A DNA stretch of 64,000 nt from assembly GCF_024459955.1 (NCBI RefSeq), contig NZ_JANFXK010000009.1, positions 1-64,000 on the forward strand. The letters are read 5' to 3'. Positions within the stretch are counted from its first letter, which is position 1. Every line of letters starts with the position of its first letter. The notes beneath the pieces are model-generated. The model searched no databases and was not told where the DNA came from. It saw only the letters and a list, made by a program, of their open reading frames with translations. This stretch comes from Anaerovorax odorimutans (GTDB taxonomy: Bacteria > Bacillota > Clostridia > Peptostreptococcales > Anaerovoracaceae). A program made the translations under genes and the position numbers. Below, piece after piece: positions 33,157 to 41,619 of this stretch.

Positions 33157-33942
33157 TTATAGCTTGATCCCAAACTCCTGTATCAGGAGTTTACGGTACT
33201 GTTCTTCATCGGTTATGACAGCCTCTTCCCGCACGCCGTCCAGCACACGGGTAAAAAGATTGTCTTCTATGGATACGCTGCCTCCCGGTATGCGGCGGCT
33301 GATTACCCTTTCTCCGGAAGAGAAAAAGGAGTCGGGATGGGTGAAGCAGAAATGGCTCAGGGGCACGAAATCCACTTCATCCTCAGGCATCATGGTAAAC
33401 TGCATGGTTTCCTCCGGCCCGCTCTTAGACATATACAGCAAGGTCCACCAGTAATCATCCTCCCTGCGGATACGGAAGGTTTGGCCGGCGCTGCTCTTTT
33501 GGCTTCCGTCTTCCACCTTGACCGCGCAGGCGGGCTGAGGTCCGCCGTAGCCCACATCGCAGAAATAAATACCGTCATTGAGCCGTACCAGCGCCGCCCG
33601 GTGGGAGGACGGAGGGAAAAAGTCTTTTCCCCGCAGCACCCGGCACCGGCATGCCCAGGCGTCGAAGCCCAGGGCAGTCAGCAGTTTCAGAAAAAGCGCG
33701 TTCAGCTCAAAACAGCAGCCGCCCCGTTTTCTGATAACAATCTTATCGAAGATGACTTCCGTATCCAATGAAACGGTCAAATGTTTATCACTGGTATCAA
33801 TATTTTCAAAGGGTACCTGATACTGGTGGGCCAAAATCAGCCGGTCCAGATAAGCTTCGTCGGGCTCCTGCGGCGCATCCATGCCGATTCGGTCCAGATA
33901 AGCTTTGGTACTGGGTAATTTTCGGTATAATCCTTCATACAT
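33157..33942 (-). CDS. nat: Arylamine N-acetyltransferase
   Basis: A 261-residue enzyme that moves acetyl groups from acetyl-CoA to arylamines or hydrazines. The catalytic triad is visible: cysteine in RGGCCFELN, histidine in SSHRAALV, aspartate in YFCDVGYGGP. The start at 33942 (MYEGLYRKL) is used because it follows AGGGGG and lies downstream of the promoter at 33975-34002; the longer frame runs through that promoter. It is divergent from the MATE gene and precedes dgt. Confidence 0.92.
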   Translation of the reverse strand: MYEGLYRKLPSTKAYLDRIGMDAPQEPDEAYLDRLILAHQYQVPFENIDTSDKHLTVSLDTEVIFDKIVIRKRGGCCFELNALFLKLLTALGFDAWACRCRVLRGKDFFPPSSHRAALVRLNDGIYFCDVGYGGPQPACAVKVEDGSQKSSAGQTFRIRREDDYWWTLLYMSKSGPEETMQFTMMPEDEVDFVPLSHFCFTHPDSFFSSGERVISRRIPGGSVSIEDNLFTRVLDGVREEAVITDEEQYRKLLIQEFGIKL

Positions 33943-33974
33943 CGTTTCCGCCCCCTGTTTCACAATATGACATA

Positions 33975-34002
33975 TTATTACACTCAGCCCCTGCTCTGTC
34001 AA
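33975..34002 (-). promoter_or_regulatory. Promoter of nat-dgt-DUF445
   Basis: TTGACA (33997-34002), spacer 16, TAATAA(T) (33975-33980) on the minus strand. Confidence 0.7.
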
Positions 34003-34022
34003 GAGGCCGCGGGGATATCGCT

Positions 34023-34051
34023 TTGACCTGGGGCCTGAAAAATGATAACAT
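34023..34051 (+). promoter_or_regulatory. Promoter of the MATE gene
   Basis: TTGACC (34023-34028), spacer 17, TAACAT (34046-34051) on the plus strand, 26 bases before the start codon. Confidence 0.65.
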
Positions 34052-34077
34052 CTATATAGAAGAAAAAGGAGGACGAT

Positions 34078-35424
34078 ATGCAAATCGATTTAACTGAAGG
34101 AAAAGTTACCAGGTCCATGCTTTTATTTGCGCTGCCTTTGATTTTAGGGAATCTGCTCCAGCAATTGTACAACATTGTGGACACCCTGATTGTCGGGCGG
34201 ATTTTGGGGCCCGGCGCTTTGGCTGCCGTGGGTTCATCTTTTACACTCATGGTTTTTCTCACATCCATCATATTGGGGCTGTGTATGGGAAGCAGCGTTA
34301 CCTTTTCCATGTTTTACGGTGCGAAAAAGGAAAACGCCTTTCGCTCGTCCCTTTCCTTCTCCTTCTTTTTCATCGGGCTTCTGACCATAGGCATCACTTG
34401 CGCGGTTTTTCTTTTTACGGGGCCGATCATGTCCATCTTAAAGATCCCGCCGGAAATCTACGATGAAACGAAGGTATACCTGCGGATCGTCTTTATCGGA
34501 ATTCTCTTTACCTTTGTTTTCAACTATTTCGCGGCAGTGCTGCGTTCCATCGGAAATTCCGTAGTTCCGCTGATTTTTTTAGGAATTGCCTCACTGATTA
34601 ACATCGGCCTGGACCTGCTCTTCATTCTCAGCTTTGGCCTGGGTATTGCCGGAGCCGCCTGGGCTACCGTAATCGCACAGTTCATATCCGCTGCCGGCCT
34701 TGCGCTCTACTGTTTTCGCCGCCTGCCGATCCTCCGCATTGAAAAAAGGCATATGCGGCCGCCCAAGGCGATCTGCTGGAGCATTATCCGCCTGTCTCTG
34801 CTGACCAGCATCCAGCAGTCCATCATGAATTTTGGCATCCTGATGATCCAGGGACTGGTCAACAGCTTTGGCGTAGCGGTCATGGCCGCTTTTGCCGCCG
34901 CCGTAAAGATCGACGCCTTCGCCTATATGCCGGTGCAGGATTTCGGCAATGCTTTTTCCACCTATATCGCACAGAACTTCGGCGCAGAAAAAAAAGACCG
35001 TATCCGCCGGGGAATCCGGTCCGCAGGCCTATGCGCCCTTGTTTTCTGTATCGTTATCTCTGCCCTGGTATGCTGTTTTGCGGAGCCGCTGATGAAGATC
35101 TTCATCTCTTCTTCCGAAACAGAAATCATCCGCATCGGCGTCGGCTACCTGCGAATCGAAGGTGCTTTTTACTGCGGTATCGGAATTCTGTTTTTACTGT
35201 ACGGATTTTACCGCGGCATCGGCAGAGCCGGAATATCGGTCATTCTCACCATCGTTTCCCTGGGCACACGGGTGCTTTTGGCCTACACCCTGGCGCCTAC
35301 CGCCGCCGGTCTTTTGGGAATCTGGTGGGCAATCCCCATCGGCTGGTTCCTTGCGGATCTGATCGGTATCCTCTATTACTTCCGCCTGAAAAGACGTCCC
35401 TCCATGCACAGCTGGATGCATTAA
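34078..35424 (+). CDS. MATE family efflux transporter
   Basis: A 448-residue twelve-helix MATE protein. Helix 1 region SMLLFALPLILGNLLQQLYNIVDTLIVGR and the repeat ISNSFGVAVMAAFAAAVKIDAF-like half (residues 255-285) are typical of the DinF/NorM-like group common in Clostridia. It exports drugs or metabolites with sodium or protons. The start follows GGAGGACGAT. Its stop overlaps the stop of the convergent CDF gene by four bases, with no terminator between. Confidence 0.92.
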   Translation: MQIDLTEGKVTRSMLLFALPLILGNLLQQLYNIVDTLIVGRILGPGALAAVGSSFTLMVFLTSIILGLCMGSSVTFSMFYGAKKENAFRSSLSFSFFFIGLLTIGITCAVFLFTGPIMSILKIPPEIYDETKVYLRIVFIGILFTFVFNYFAAVLRSIGNSVVPLIFLGIASLINIGLDLLFILSFGLGIAGAAWATVIAQFISAAGLALYCFRRLPILRIEKRHMRPPKAICWSIIRLSLLTSIQQSIMNFGILMIQGLVNSFGVAVMAAFAAAVKIDAFAYMPVQDFGNAFSTYIAQNFGAEKKDRIRRGIRSAGLCALVFCIVISALVCCFAEPLMKIFISSSETEIIRIGVGYLRIEGAFYCGIGILFLLYGFYRGIGRAGISVILTIVSLGTRVLLAYTLAPTAAGLLGIWWAIPIGWFLADLIGILYYFRLKRRPSMHSWMH

Positions 35425-36338
35425 TAGTTTGACCCTTCCGGGTTGACATGGACCATACAGTGCTTCACCTGCGGGAATTCCTTTTCCACTGCGTGATGCA
35501 CTTCTTCTGCGATGCGGTGGGCCTCTTTCAGTGAGAGGTTTTCATCCACTGCGATCTCAATGTCCACGTAGGAACGAGCGCCGAACATTCTGGTCCGCAT
35601 CTCGTCCACGCGTTTTACCTTGGGATTGCTCAGAGCCAGAAAGATCATGCGATCCACGGTTTCCGCGTCGCAGGCTTTATCCACCATCTTATCCATTGCG
35701 TCGCGAAAGATATCAATGGACGCTTTGGCAATAAAGACGCAGATCACTGCGCTGGCCAGGGGGTCCATGATCGGCAGTCCCATACGGGCGCCGAGAATTC
35801 CCACAAAAGCTCCCACCGAAGAAAGGGCATCGGATCTGTGGTGCCAGGCATCGGCCATCAATGCTCCCGAATTGATCTTCTTCGCCGCTCTTCTCGTATA
35901 CCAGTACATCCATTCCTTGATGCCGATGGAAACCACCGCCGCTATCAGCGCCAGTTTGCCCGGTATGGCGATCTCTTCATAATTTCCCGCCAGAATCTTT
36001 GCCGCGGCCTCAAATCCAATTCCAATGCCGGTGGCCAGTAAAAAAATCGCCAGCAGAATGGATGCCACACATTCCATTCGCTCATGTCCGTAAGGATGCT
36101 CCCGATCGGACTTTTTGCCGGAAATGGAAACCCCTGCAATGACGATCAATGTGCTGAGAACATCTGATGCCGAATGGACGGCATCGGAGATCATTGCTCC
36201 TGAGTGTGCCAAAAGCCCTGCCGCCAGCTTAAATGCGGACAGGAAGAGATTCACTGCGATGCTGATTATAGATACCCGCATGGCAATCTTTTTATTTCTG
36301 GTCTGAAGGTTACCCGTATCTTTTTGCTTCACGTTCAT
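35421..36338 (-). CDS. Cation diffusion facilitator (CDF) transporter
   Basis: A 305-residue six-helix divalent metal exporter. The metal sites are in MISDAVHSASDVLSTL (helix 2) and LMADAWHHRSDALSSV (helix 5); the C-terminal cytoplasmic domain (VKRVDEMRTRMFGARSYVDIEI) is the ferredoxin-like regulatory fold. The start at 36338 follows GGGGAGGTG; an in-frame ATG at 36371 would coincide with the transcript start from the promoter at 36378-36406. Likely metals are zinc, manganese or iron. Confidence 0.92.
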   Translation of the reverse strand: MNVKQKDTGNLQTRNKKIAMRVSIISIAVNLFLSAFKLAAGLLAHSGAMISDAVHSASDVLSTLIVIAGVSISGKKSDREHPYGHERMECVASILLAIFLLATGIGIGFEAAAKILAGNYEEIAIPGKLALIAAVVSIGIKEWMYWYTRRAAKKINSGALMADAWHHRSDALSSVGAFVGILGARMGLPIMDPLASAVICVFIAKASIDIFRDAMDKMVDKACDAETVDRMIFLALSNPKVKRVDEMRTRMFGARSYVDIEIAVDENLSLKEAHRIAEEVHHAVEKEFPQVKHCMVHVNPEGSNY

Positions 36339-36377
36339 CACCTCCCCGCGCTTTTCTGAAATCCGCTCCATTGATTC

Positions 36378-36406
36378 ATAGTATGAAAAAACAGAATATT
36401 TGTCAA
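36378..36406 (-). promoter_or_regulatory. Promoter of the CDF gene
   Basis: TTGACA (36401-36406), spacer 17, TACTAT (36378-36383) on the minus strand. Confidence 0.8.
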
Positions 36407-36479
36407 TGGTTTTACAAAGTTTGCAGATAGGTCAACTTTTTTGCGCGATTTGCATAGACTATGACGGGAGGTATTCACA

Positions 36480-37004
36480 ATGAACATAAAACGCTGGCAT
36501 ATTGCCGGAATTCTCTTTACCGTCGTCCTGGGAACGCTGACGCATTTTTTCTATCACTGGTCCGGGGAAAATCCTCTGGTGGCATCCTTCTCCGCAGTCA
36601 ATGAAAGCACCTGGGAGCACCTCAAGCTCCTGGCAACGCCCATGTTTGTCTTTTCAGCTGTCGAGTATTTTGCCTATGGGAGGCACAAACCCGGCTTTAT
36701 CGCCGTAAAGCTGCTGTCTGTCCTTTTGGGAATGGCTGTTATCGTAGTTTCCTTTTATGGATATACCGCTTTGCTGGGTACCAACTATCTGCCTCTCGAC
36801 ATCGGCACCTTTATATTGGGTGTCCTTGCCGCCTACCTTTTCAGCTGGCAGCTGCTGAAAAAGGACGCCTTTTCTTCATCCAAAGCGGATATGCTGGCAG
36901 GAATCGGCGCTGCGGTTTTAATTGTCTGTTTTGTGCTCTTCACGATTCAGCCGCCCCACGCCTTTATCTTTGAAGATCCGATCACCGGGGCCTACGGTCT
37001 GTAA
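36480..37004 (+). CDS. DUF6512-like small membrane protein
   Basis: A 174-residue protein with five hydrophobic segments. The start KRWHIAGILFTVVLGTLTHF, the FSAVNESTWEHLKLLATPMF stretch after helix 1 and the second half are like DUF6512 proteins, whose function is unknown. The start follows GGGAGG. Divergent from the CDF gene and convergent with the rclA-like gene, separated from the latter by a hairpin terminator. Confidence 0.8.
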   Translation: MNIKRWHIAGILFTVVLGTLTHFFYHWSGENPLVASFSAVNESTWEHLKLLATPMFVFSAVEYFAYGRHKPGFIAVKLLSVLLGMAVIVVSFYGYTALLGTNYLPLDIGTFILGVLAAYLFSWQLLKKDAFSSSKADMLAGIGAAVLIVCFVLFTIQPPHAFIFEDPITGAYGL

Positions 37005-37010
37005 ACAATA

Positions 37011-37046
37011 AAAGAGCTGGCGGCTTTTCCGGCGCGCCAGCTTCTT
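37011..37046. terminator. Terminator between convergent genes
   Basis: AGCTGGCG (37015-37022) pairs with 37035-37042 around a 12-base loop; weak A and T tracts flank both sides. Confidence 0.65.
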
Positions 37047-37062
37047 TACCTGAACGTTTTTC

Positions 37063-38433
37063 TTATTTTACGGCTGAGAACAAATCGTTGAGTGCCTCGC
37101 TCATGGTCGGATGGGTGAAGATCTGATTTGCCAGAACCTTGTAGGATGCCCCCAAATCCATAGCCAGCTTGATCTGGTTAATCATCTCGTGGGATTCACT
37201 GCAGAACAGAGTGGCTCCCAGAATCTCCTCCGTGTCTCCGTCTATTACTGCCTTGAGTAATCCGGTCGGCTGCTGCAGGACCTGGGCTTTGGGGATAGCC
37301 GGCGCGGGCAGCGACGCAGTCTTTACGTTCTTGTAACCCTTTGCCCTGGCTTCCTCTTCTGTCAGCCCTACCCTTGAAAGCGGCGGATCAATGAATACGC
37401 TGTAGGGCACGTTTCTGTTTTCCGCCGTATAGCTGCCGCCGGTGAGGGCGGATTTTACAACCCGGTAATCGTCCAGAGAAACATAAGTAAACTGCAGACC
37501 GCCGGCCACGTCGCCCATGGCAAAGATATGGCTTTTGCTGCTCCTTCTGTTTTCGTCTGTTTTCACCGCTCCGTTTGGAAGGGTTTCCACGCCCGCTTTA
37601 TCCAGGTTCAATTCTTTCGTATTGGGGCGCCGTCCGGTGGCTACCAAAAGGGCGTCGCCCAGGACAGTCTCGCTTTTGCCGCCGACTTCATATTCCACCT
37701 GCACAGCCTCTCTGTCTCCTGAGATCTGTTTGGTACCGGCGCTCATGATAAAGGTGATTCCCTTCTTTTCCAACGCTGTTTTCACAGCTTCGGCGACCTC
37801 GCGGTCTTCACGGCCGATAAACAGGTCCTCCATCTGCAGAACCGTCACCTTGGAGCCGAAGGAAGCGTAAAAGGAAGCGAATTCCAAACCGATATATCCG
37901 CCGCCCAAAATAATCAGGTGCTTAGGCAGCTCTTTCAGATCCAGCAGCGTTTCACTGGTATATACCCTTTTGGCTTCTGAAAGCCCGGGAATCGGCGGAA
38001 CAAATGCCGCGGATCCGGTATTGATAAAGATCTGCTCACCATAGACAGTTTCTTCTCCATTTTCCAGCTGTATCAGGACTTCATGCTCGGATACGAAGCT
38101 GCCTGTTCCATCGTAGATGGTCGCGTTATCGCTGGCATTGACCTTATCGTAATTCTTCTTGCGGAGCATTTCTACCAGCCGCTGTTTTTCTTCCATCGAG
38201 CTTCTGTAAAATTCCGCCTTCTCTTCAAAGGAATCAAAGTGAAAGGCTTCTGCCAGTTCCGCGCTGTGAACCAATGATTTTGTGGGAATGCACCCCACAT
38301 TGATGCAGGTGCCGCCATACATCTTGTTGGACTTTTCGATCAAAGCCACCTTTTTTCCCTGGCCGGCCAGATCTCCTGCCAGCGTCTTTCCACCTTTACC
38401 AAATCCGATTATTACTGCGTCATATTTTTTCAT
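37063..38433 (-). CDS. rclA: Flavin disulfide reductase, MerA/RclA type (hypothiocyanous acid reductase)
   Basis: A 456-residue FAD/NAD(P)H oxidoreductase. The active-site pair is in YGGTCINVGCIPTKSLVH, and the segments VIIGFGKGGKTLAG, LGGGYIGLEFASFYASFGSK, NVPYSVFIDPPLSRVG and IFTHPTMSEALNDLFS match E. coli RclA almost throughout. RclA and its Firmicute relatives (MerA of Staphylococcus aureus, Har of streptococci) defend against hypochlorous or hypothiocyanous acid. The start at 38433 follows AGGAGAG. It lies 13 bases after the Rrf2 regulator gene in one operon. Confidence 0.92.
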   Translation of the reverse strand: MKKYDAVIIGFGKGGKTLAGDLAGQGKKVALIEKSNKMYGGTCINVGCIPTKSLVHSAELAEAFHFDSFEEKAEFYRSSMEEKQRLVEMLRKKNYDKVNASDNATIYDGTGSFVSEHEVLIQLENGEETVYGEQIFINTGSAAFVPPIPGLSEAKRVYTSETLLDLKELPKHLIILGGGYIGLEFASFYASFGSKVTVLQMEDLFIGREDREVAEAVKTALEKKGITFIMSAGTKQISGDREAVQVEYEVGGKSETVLGDALLVATGRRPNTKELNLDKAGVETLPNGAVKTDENRRSSKSHIFAMGDVAGGLQFTYVSLDDYRVVKSALTGGSYTAENRNVPYSVFIDPPLSRVGLTEEEARAKGYKNVKTASLPAPAIPKAQVLQQPTGLLKAVIDGDTEEILGATLFCSESHEMINQIKLAMDLGASYKVLANQIFTHPTMSEALNDLFSAVK

Positions 38434-38446
38434 GATCGCTCTCCTC

Positions 38447-38860
38447 TCATTTTTCAAATACCTTTCGATCGATGTCCGCCAATGTGATCCCTTCCAGTTG
38501 TTTGATGCACAGGCCGTTCATCTCTTCATAGATCTCATCCATGATCCCTGCCATACCGGAAGCGATCTGACAGTTCATGTCCGGGTCGCCGGTCTTCTTG
38601 GATACTGTGATCGGTACCTCTTCCACTGCTTCGCAGATCTGTGCCAGAGTGGCGTTTTCCGCCTCTCCCTGGAAATAGTAGCCGCCTCCGTTGCCTTCCT
38701 TGGTCCGCACCAGCCCCGCTTTTCTTAGCTTTACGAGAATCTTTCTGACTCTGGCCGGATTGGTACAAACGTTTTCCGCTATCTTTTCACTGCTTTGACA
38801 ATCGCCTTTATGATTTAAAAACACCAGCGTATGCACTGCTATTGCAAATTCGCTTGTCAA
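38447..38860 (-). CDS. hypR: Rrf2-family redox regulator, HypR-like
   Basis: A 137-residue winged-helix regulator (TSEFAIAVHTLVFLNHKG; TNPARVRKILVKLRKAGLV). A TTG start at 38860 is chosen because GAGGG lies eight bases before it; a GTG at 38869 is the alternative, and the longer frame to 39025 runs through the promoter. Cysteines fall at 21, 32, 76, 97 and near the C-terminus. Cys 32 and Cys 97 nearly coincide with Cys33 and Cys99 of S. aureus HypR, which form the redox switch. The gene order hypR-merA is also the same. The three-cysteine Fe-S set of NsrR/IscR is not evident. Confidence 0.85.
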   Translation of the reverse strand: MTSEFAIAVHTLVFLNHKGDCQSSEKIAENVCTNPARVRKILVKLRKAGLVRTKEGNGGGYYFQGEAENATLAQICEAVEEVPITVSKKTGDPDMNCQIASGMAGIMDEIYEEMNGLCIKQLEGITLADIDRKVFEK

Positions 38861-38901
38861 CCTTATCACCCTCTTTTTTATGTGTGCTTTACCTCTCCTG
38901 T

Positions 38902-38937
38902 AACTGTAATTATAATTTTTACAGTTCAATATGTCAA
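38902..38937 (-). promoter_or_regulatory. Promoter and candidate HypR operator
   Basis: Minus-strand TTGACA (38932-38937), spacer 17, TATAAT (38909-38914): perfect consensus. A dyad AACTGTAA-N9-TTACAGTT (38902-38926) covers the -10 box, as expected for autorepression by the Rrf2 protein. Confidence 0.8.
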
Positions 38938-38946
38938 GGACTTTTT

Positions 38947-38992
38947 GAAAAAAATTACCGTACCGGCCTGTTTCCTTCTCCGATACGGTAAT
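38947..38992 (-). terminator. Terminator after the lipoprotein/small-protein pair
   Basis: Thirteen-base arms (38954-38966 and 38980-38992) pair with one G-U, followed on the minus strand by T7. Confidence 0.92.
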
Positions 38993-39009
38993 ACTATTCG
39001 CTTTGCAAT

Positions 39010-39231
39010 TTAATCTTCCGCCCACCGGAGCAGAGTCTCACCCTCGTCCTCCGTAAGCTTCATGGCTTTGCACAGTCTTTCGATTTCCGCCCGGGGCAGA
39101 ACGTAGGAGCTGTCTGTGCACAGCTTGGTAAAATCGTCCTTTTTCATCCCTGTCTGGGAAAACGTTATCTCGCCGCTGGCGATTTTCCGGTCGTAAATTC
39201 GGAAAAACGCAATGGCAAAGGATTCTGTCAT
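39010..39231 (-). CDS. Small hypothetical protein
   Basis: A 73-residue soluble protein of unknown family. It begins MTESFAIAFFRIYDRKIASG and continues with a mixed-charge helical region (FTKLCTDSSYVLPRAEIERLCKAM). The middle could be a small helix-turn-helix-like or regulatory fold, but nothing definite is recognised. Its start overlaps the stop of the lipoprotein gene by four bases (ATGA), which supports it as a real coupled gene, and a strong terminator follows it. Confidence 0.65.
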   Translation of the reverse strand: MTESFAIAFFRIYDRKIASGEITFSQTGMKKDDFTKLCTDSSYVLPRAEIERLCKAMKLTEDEGETLLRWAED

Positions 39232-39896
39232 GATGCACCTCCTGCTGTTTTTTTCAGAAATCCGCGGTCTATAACCTCTTTTCTATAGAAGTATTCGCCC
39301 TTTTTGTCATAACCTTCGGTCGCATGAACGATTGCCACTTCTCCGGTGTTTTCATCCAGTGCGAAATGATCTTCGCTGATGGAGACGTGCCAGTAGTTTT
39401 TGATCTGCTCGTTCTGCTGGCGATAGAGCTTGTCGCAGGTTTCGATCCCCTCATCGAGGATTTTATCCGCGTATTTTTCCGGAAACATATCCTGAATCGA
39501 AGATGCGTATTCCAGGCTGTCTTTCGGCAGCCGCACATCGCTTATCCGCAGCGTCATGCCATCTGCTTCCGCAGTCACGATCAGCGGATAGCATCCGCCT
39601 GCCACTTCATAGGCGGCATTCTTATACTTCACGTAACTGCCGGATACGTCCCACATGTAAAGTTTGATCTGAGCGCCCTCTTTTTCCGCGCCGTATAGTT
39701 TTATGGAGTTGATCGTTTTGACCTCTGTAAACTGACTCTCGTACCCCTGATATTGATCCATTTCATTGAGCTGTGCCACCAGGCTTTTCATCTGGTCAGC
39801 TGTAAGCCGGAAATCCCCCTCCGTCTTTTCCGCACAGCTGCAGCAGGTCAAAATCAGCATCAGAGCGACCACTATCGCACACAAATAATTTTTCAT
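39228..39896 (-). CDS. Hypothetical lipoprotein
   Basis: A 222-residue protein with a signal peptide (MKNYLCAIVVALMLILTCCSC) whose lipobox cysteine is probably residue 21, so it should be lipid-anchored outside the membrane. The mature part is hydrophilic, with no recognised domain; the middle (GGCYPLIVTAEADGMTLRIS) is beta-rich. The start at 39896 follows AGAAGGAAG; an upstream in-frame ATG gives an unlikely basic leader. Co-transcribed with the small protein downstream. Confidence 0.75.
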   Translation of the reverse strand: MKNYLCAIVVALMLILTCCSCAEKTEGDFRLTADQMKSLVAQLNEMDQYQGYESQFTEVKTINSIKLYGAEKEGAQIKLYMWDVSGSYVKYKNAAYEVAGGCYPLIVTAEADGMTLRISDVRLPKDSLEYASSIQDMFPEKYADKILDEGIETCDKLYRQQNEQIKNYWHVSISEDHFALDENTGEVAIVHATEGYDKKGEYFYRKEVIDRGFLKKTAGGAS

Positions 39897-39960
39897 TATC
39901 TTCCTTCTAATTGCCTGATCCCCGCGCGCCCACACTTAAAACATGCACGGAGTTCTGAAT

Positions 39961-40020
39961 TGGTCTCTTAAAAGACCAGTATCATCATACCCGAGACCCG
40001 GTGAAAAGGCAAGCCTTTTC
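39961..40020 (-). promoter_or_regulatory. Promoter with palindrome at the start site; weak hairpin after the FUSC gene
   Basis: TTGCCT (40007-40012), spacer 17, TATGAT (39984-39989) on the minus strand. The palindrome TGGTCT-N6-AGACCA (39961-39978) falls at the expected transcript start and may be an operator. GAAAAGG-CTTG-CCTTTTC (40003-40020) just past the FUSC stop is a short hairpin ending in T4, a possible weak terminator. Confidence 0.5.
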
Positions 40021-40023
40021 CGC

Positions 40024-41091
40024 CTATTGAGCTATGTCGGAGGCGTCTTTTTCCCTGAGAAGCAGGGTGGTACCGCCTTCATACAGCTTGTGAAAGCAAA
40101 AGCTGTAGAGCGCGCCCAGAAAATTATTGATAATACGCAGGGCAATGGCTCCCGGAAGACCAAAAATTCCCACAGCCATGGATAAAGCGCCCAGGCAGTT
40201 GAATACGGTCTGCCAGCTGTAGGTTCCGGAAAATCCCACGGCCAGGCCGCCCAGTATTCCCATATACGCGCCCGGATCCCCGGGGAGAATTTGATAGAGG
40301 ACGGCAAACAATGCGCATCCCCCAATGACGCCGATTATCCGCTGCTTCACCCGGGAAGGCACGGTCTCCTGTACCGGCGGCAAAAGCGACATGCAGGCAA
40401 AGCCCATCCACATGACCCGCGGGATTCCCAGAAGGCTGGCAATGAACATGCCCAGTGACAGGCCCAGGGCCATTTTTATCTGCCAGCGGGTTCTCTCATT
40501 TAACGTAAAGAAATCGCGGAATAGTCCTCCGATCCCCTGGGGAAATTCTTTTTTTCTGTGATTGATATAAAAGACAATGCTCACCAGGACCGCTCCTGTC
40601 ATCAGCGCCAGCACGCGCCGGATATAGGCGTCCCCGGAAACATCATAGCCCATCAGCATCAGATATCCCAGCACAAAGGTCGCGTGGTTATACAGGTAAA
40701 TGTTGTGACAGCTCAGGACCAGTATGGACAAAATGCTGACCAGATTGATTCCCAATGCGGCTGCCGGACCTACAAGTCCTGCTAAATGGGGGCCTGCCGC
40801 CAAAATCGCGAACAAAATCGGAATGACGACCAGCCCATGCCGGGAATCGATATCCAAATCCGCTTTTCTGATGGTGAGAATAGCAATCAGCACGATCACG
40901 CCGGGAATACTGTTTTCCTGGCCAAAGATAAGCGAAAAAGATACGACTACTGCCATACAAAAAAAGATACAGAGAATATTCTTCAGCACAAAGGCGCATT
41001 TATAGATTCGCTTTTCTCTCTTTGCCTGGGTTTCTCTGAGCAGCCGCTTGGTATCCGCCGCGTTAAGCTGCATAACATCGTAAAATTTCAT
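40024..41091 (-). CDS. FUSC-family membrane protein (aromatic acid exporter-like)
   Basis: A 355-residue protein with two blocks of hydrophobic helices (about residues 25-160 and 205-330) joined by a charged loop, the layout of FUSC/YccS-type proteins related to fusaric-acid and aromatic-acid exporters. The start at 41091 (MKFYDVMQ) follows GGGGGG; an ATG at 41112 overlapping the marR stop is the alternative. It is co-transcribed with the MarR regulator, which may control it in response to an exported toxic compound. Confidence 0.82.
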   Translation of the reverse strand: MKFYDVMQLNAADTKRLLRETQAKREKRIYKCAFVLKNILCIFFCMAVVVSFSLIFGQENSIPGVIVLIAILTIRKADLDIDSRHGLVVIPILFAILAAGPHLAGLVGPAAALGINLVSILSILVLSCHNIYLYNHATFVLGYLMLMGYDVSGDAYIRRVLALMTGAVLVSIVFYINHRKKEFPQGIGGLFRDFFTLNERTRWQIKMALGLSLGMFIASLLGIPRVMWMGFACMSLLPPVQETVPSRVKQRIIGVIGGCALFAVLYQILPGDPGAYMGILGGLAVGFSGTYSWQTVFNCLGALSMAVGIFGLPGAIALRIINNFLGALYSFCFHKLYEGGTTLLLREKDASDIAQ

Positions 41092-41108
41092 CTCTTTATC
41101 CCCCCAAC

Positions 41109-41540
41109 TCATTCCTGCGGCGCGTTGTTCGCCATATCGATCAGTTTCATCAATTCCGCGAAATTTTCTTCCCCAAGATCGCGCCATATTTTATAGACCG
41201 GTTCTAAATAATACTGGTATGTGCCTTCCATCTCCTTTTTTCCCTCGCCCGTAAGAATCAGAAAATAGCTTCTTCTGTCTTTTGGGTCCTGTTCCTTTTT
41301 CAGAAAACCCTTTCCGCTCAGCTCTTCGATGAGCTTGCTGACCATGGGCTTGGTCAGACCCGTCTGTTTGCTGAGCATGAGAGGCGTTACCGGTTCTTTT
41401 GCCATCGCCACCCTCGAAAGAAGGTCCAGCGACTCTGCGGAAAAATGCTCGGACTGCCGCTTTCTTCTCACGTTCAGCCGGGCAAAGAGACGGATGCTCT
41501 GCATCTGCTCCATCATATAGATCCAATCTTTTTCTGCCAT
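41109..41540 (-). CDS. MarR-family transcriptional regulator
   Basis: A 143-residue winged-helix protein (TPLMLSKQTGLTKPMVSKLI, then the wing DPKDRRSYFLILTGEGKKEM). It has a promoter overlapped by a long perfect palindrome and precedes the FUSC gene. The ABC exporter gene upstream has a related dyad over its own promoter, so this regulator probably represses both and itself until a ligand binds. Confidence 0.92.
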   Translation of the reverse strand: MAEKDWIYMMEQMQSIRLFARLNVRRKRQSEHFSAESLDLLSRVAMAKEPVTPLMLSKQTGLTKPMVSKLIEELSGKGFLKKEQDPKDRRSYFLILTGEGKKEMEGTYQYYLEPVYKIWRDLGEENFAELMKLIDMANNAPQE

Positions 41541-41555
41541 AAATCCTCCAACAAA

Positions 41556-41616
41556 AAACTAATATAGTTCATAAAGTGAACTATATTAGTTTATGTGTTT
41601 TTTATGCAATTGTCAA
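41556..41616 (-). promoter_or_regulatory. marR promoter with 16-bp perfect inverted repeat operator
   Basis: TTGACA (41611-41616), spacer 17, TAAACT (41588-41593) on the minus strand. Arms 41556-41571 and 41577-41592 (AAACTAATATAGTTCA and its complement) are perfectly paired around five bases and cover the -10 box and start site. Confidence 0.85.
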
Positions 41617-41619
41617 GAG

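Noticed and set aside
37063-38433. Mercuric reductase
   Set aside because: The name MerA is used for the staphylococcal homologue, but there is no N-terminal HMA domain, no C-terminal cysteine pair and no mer genes. The sequence follows RclA along its length.
38870-39025. An N-terminal extension of the Rrf2 regulator
   Set aside because: These codons run through a consensus promoter, its operator dyad and part of a terminator; the family start aligns with 38860-38869.
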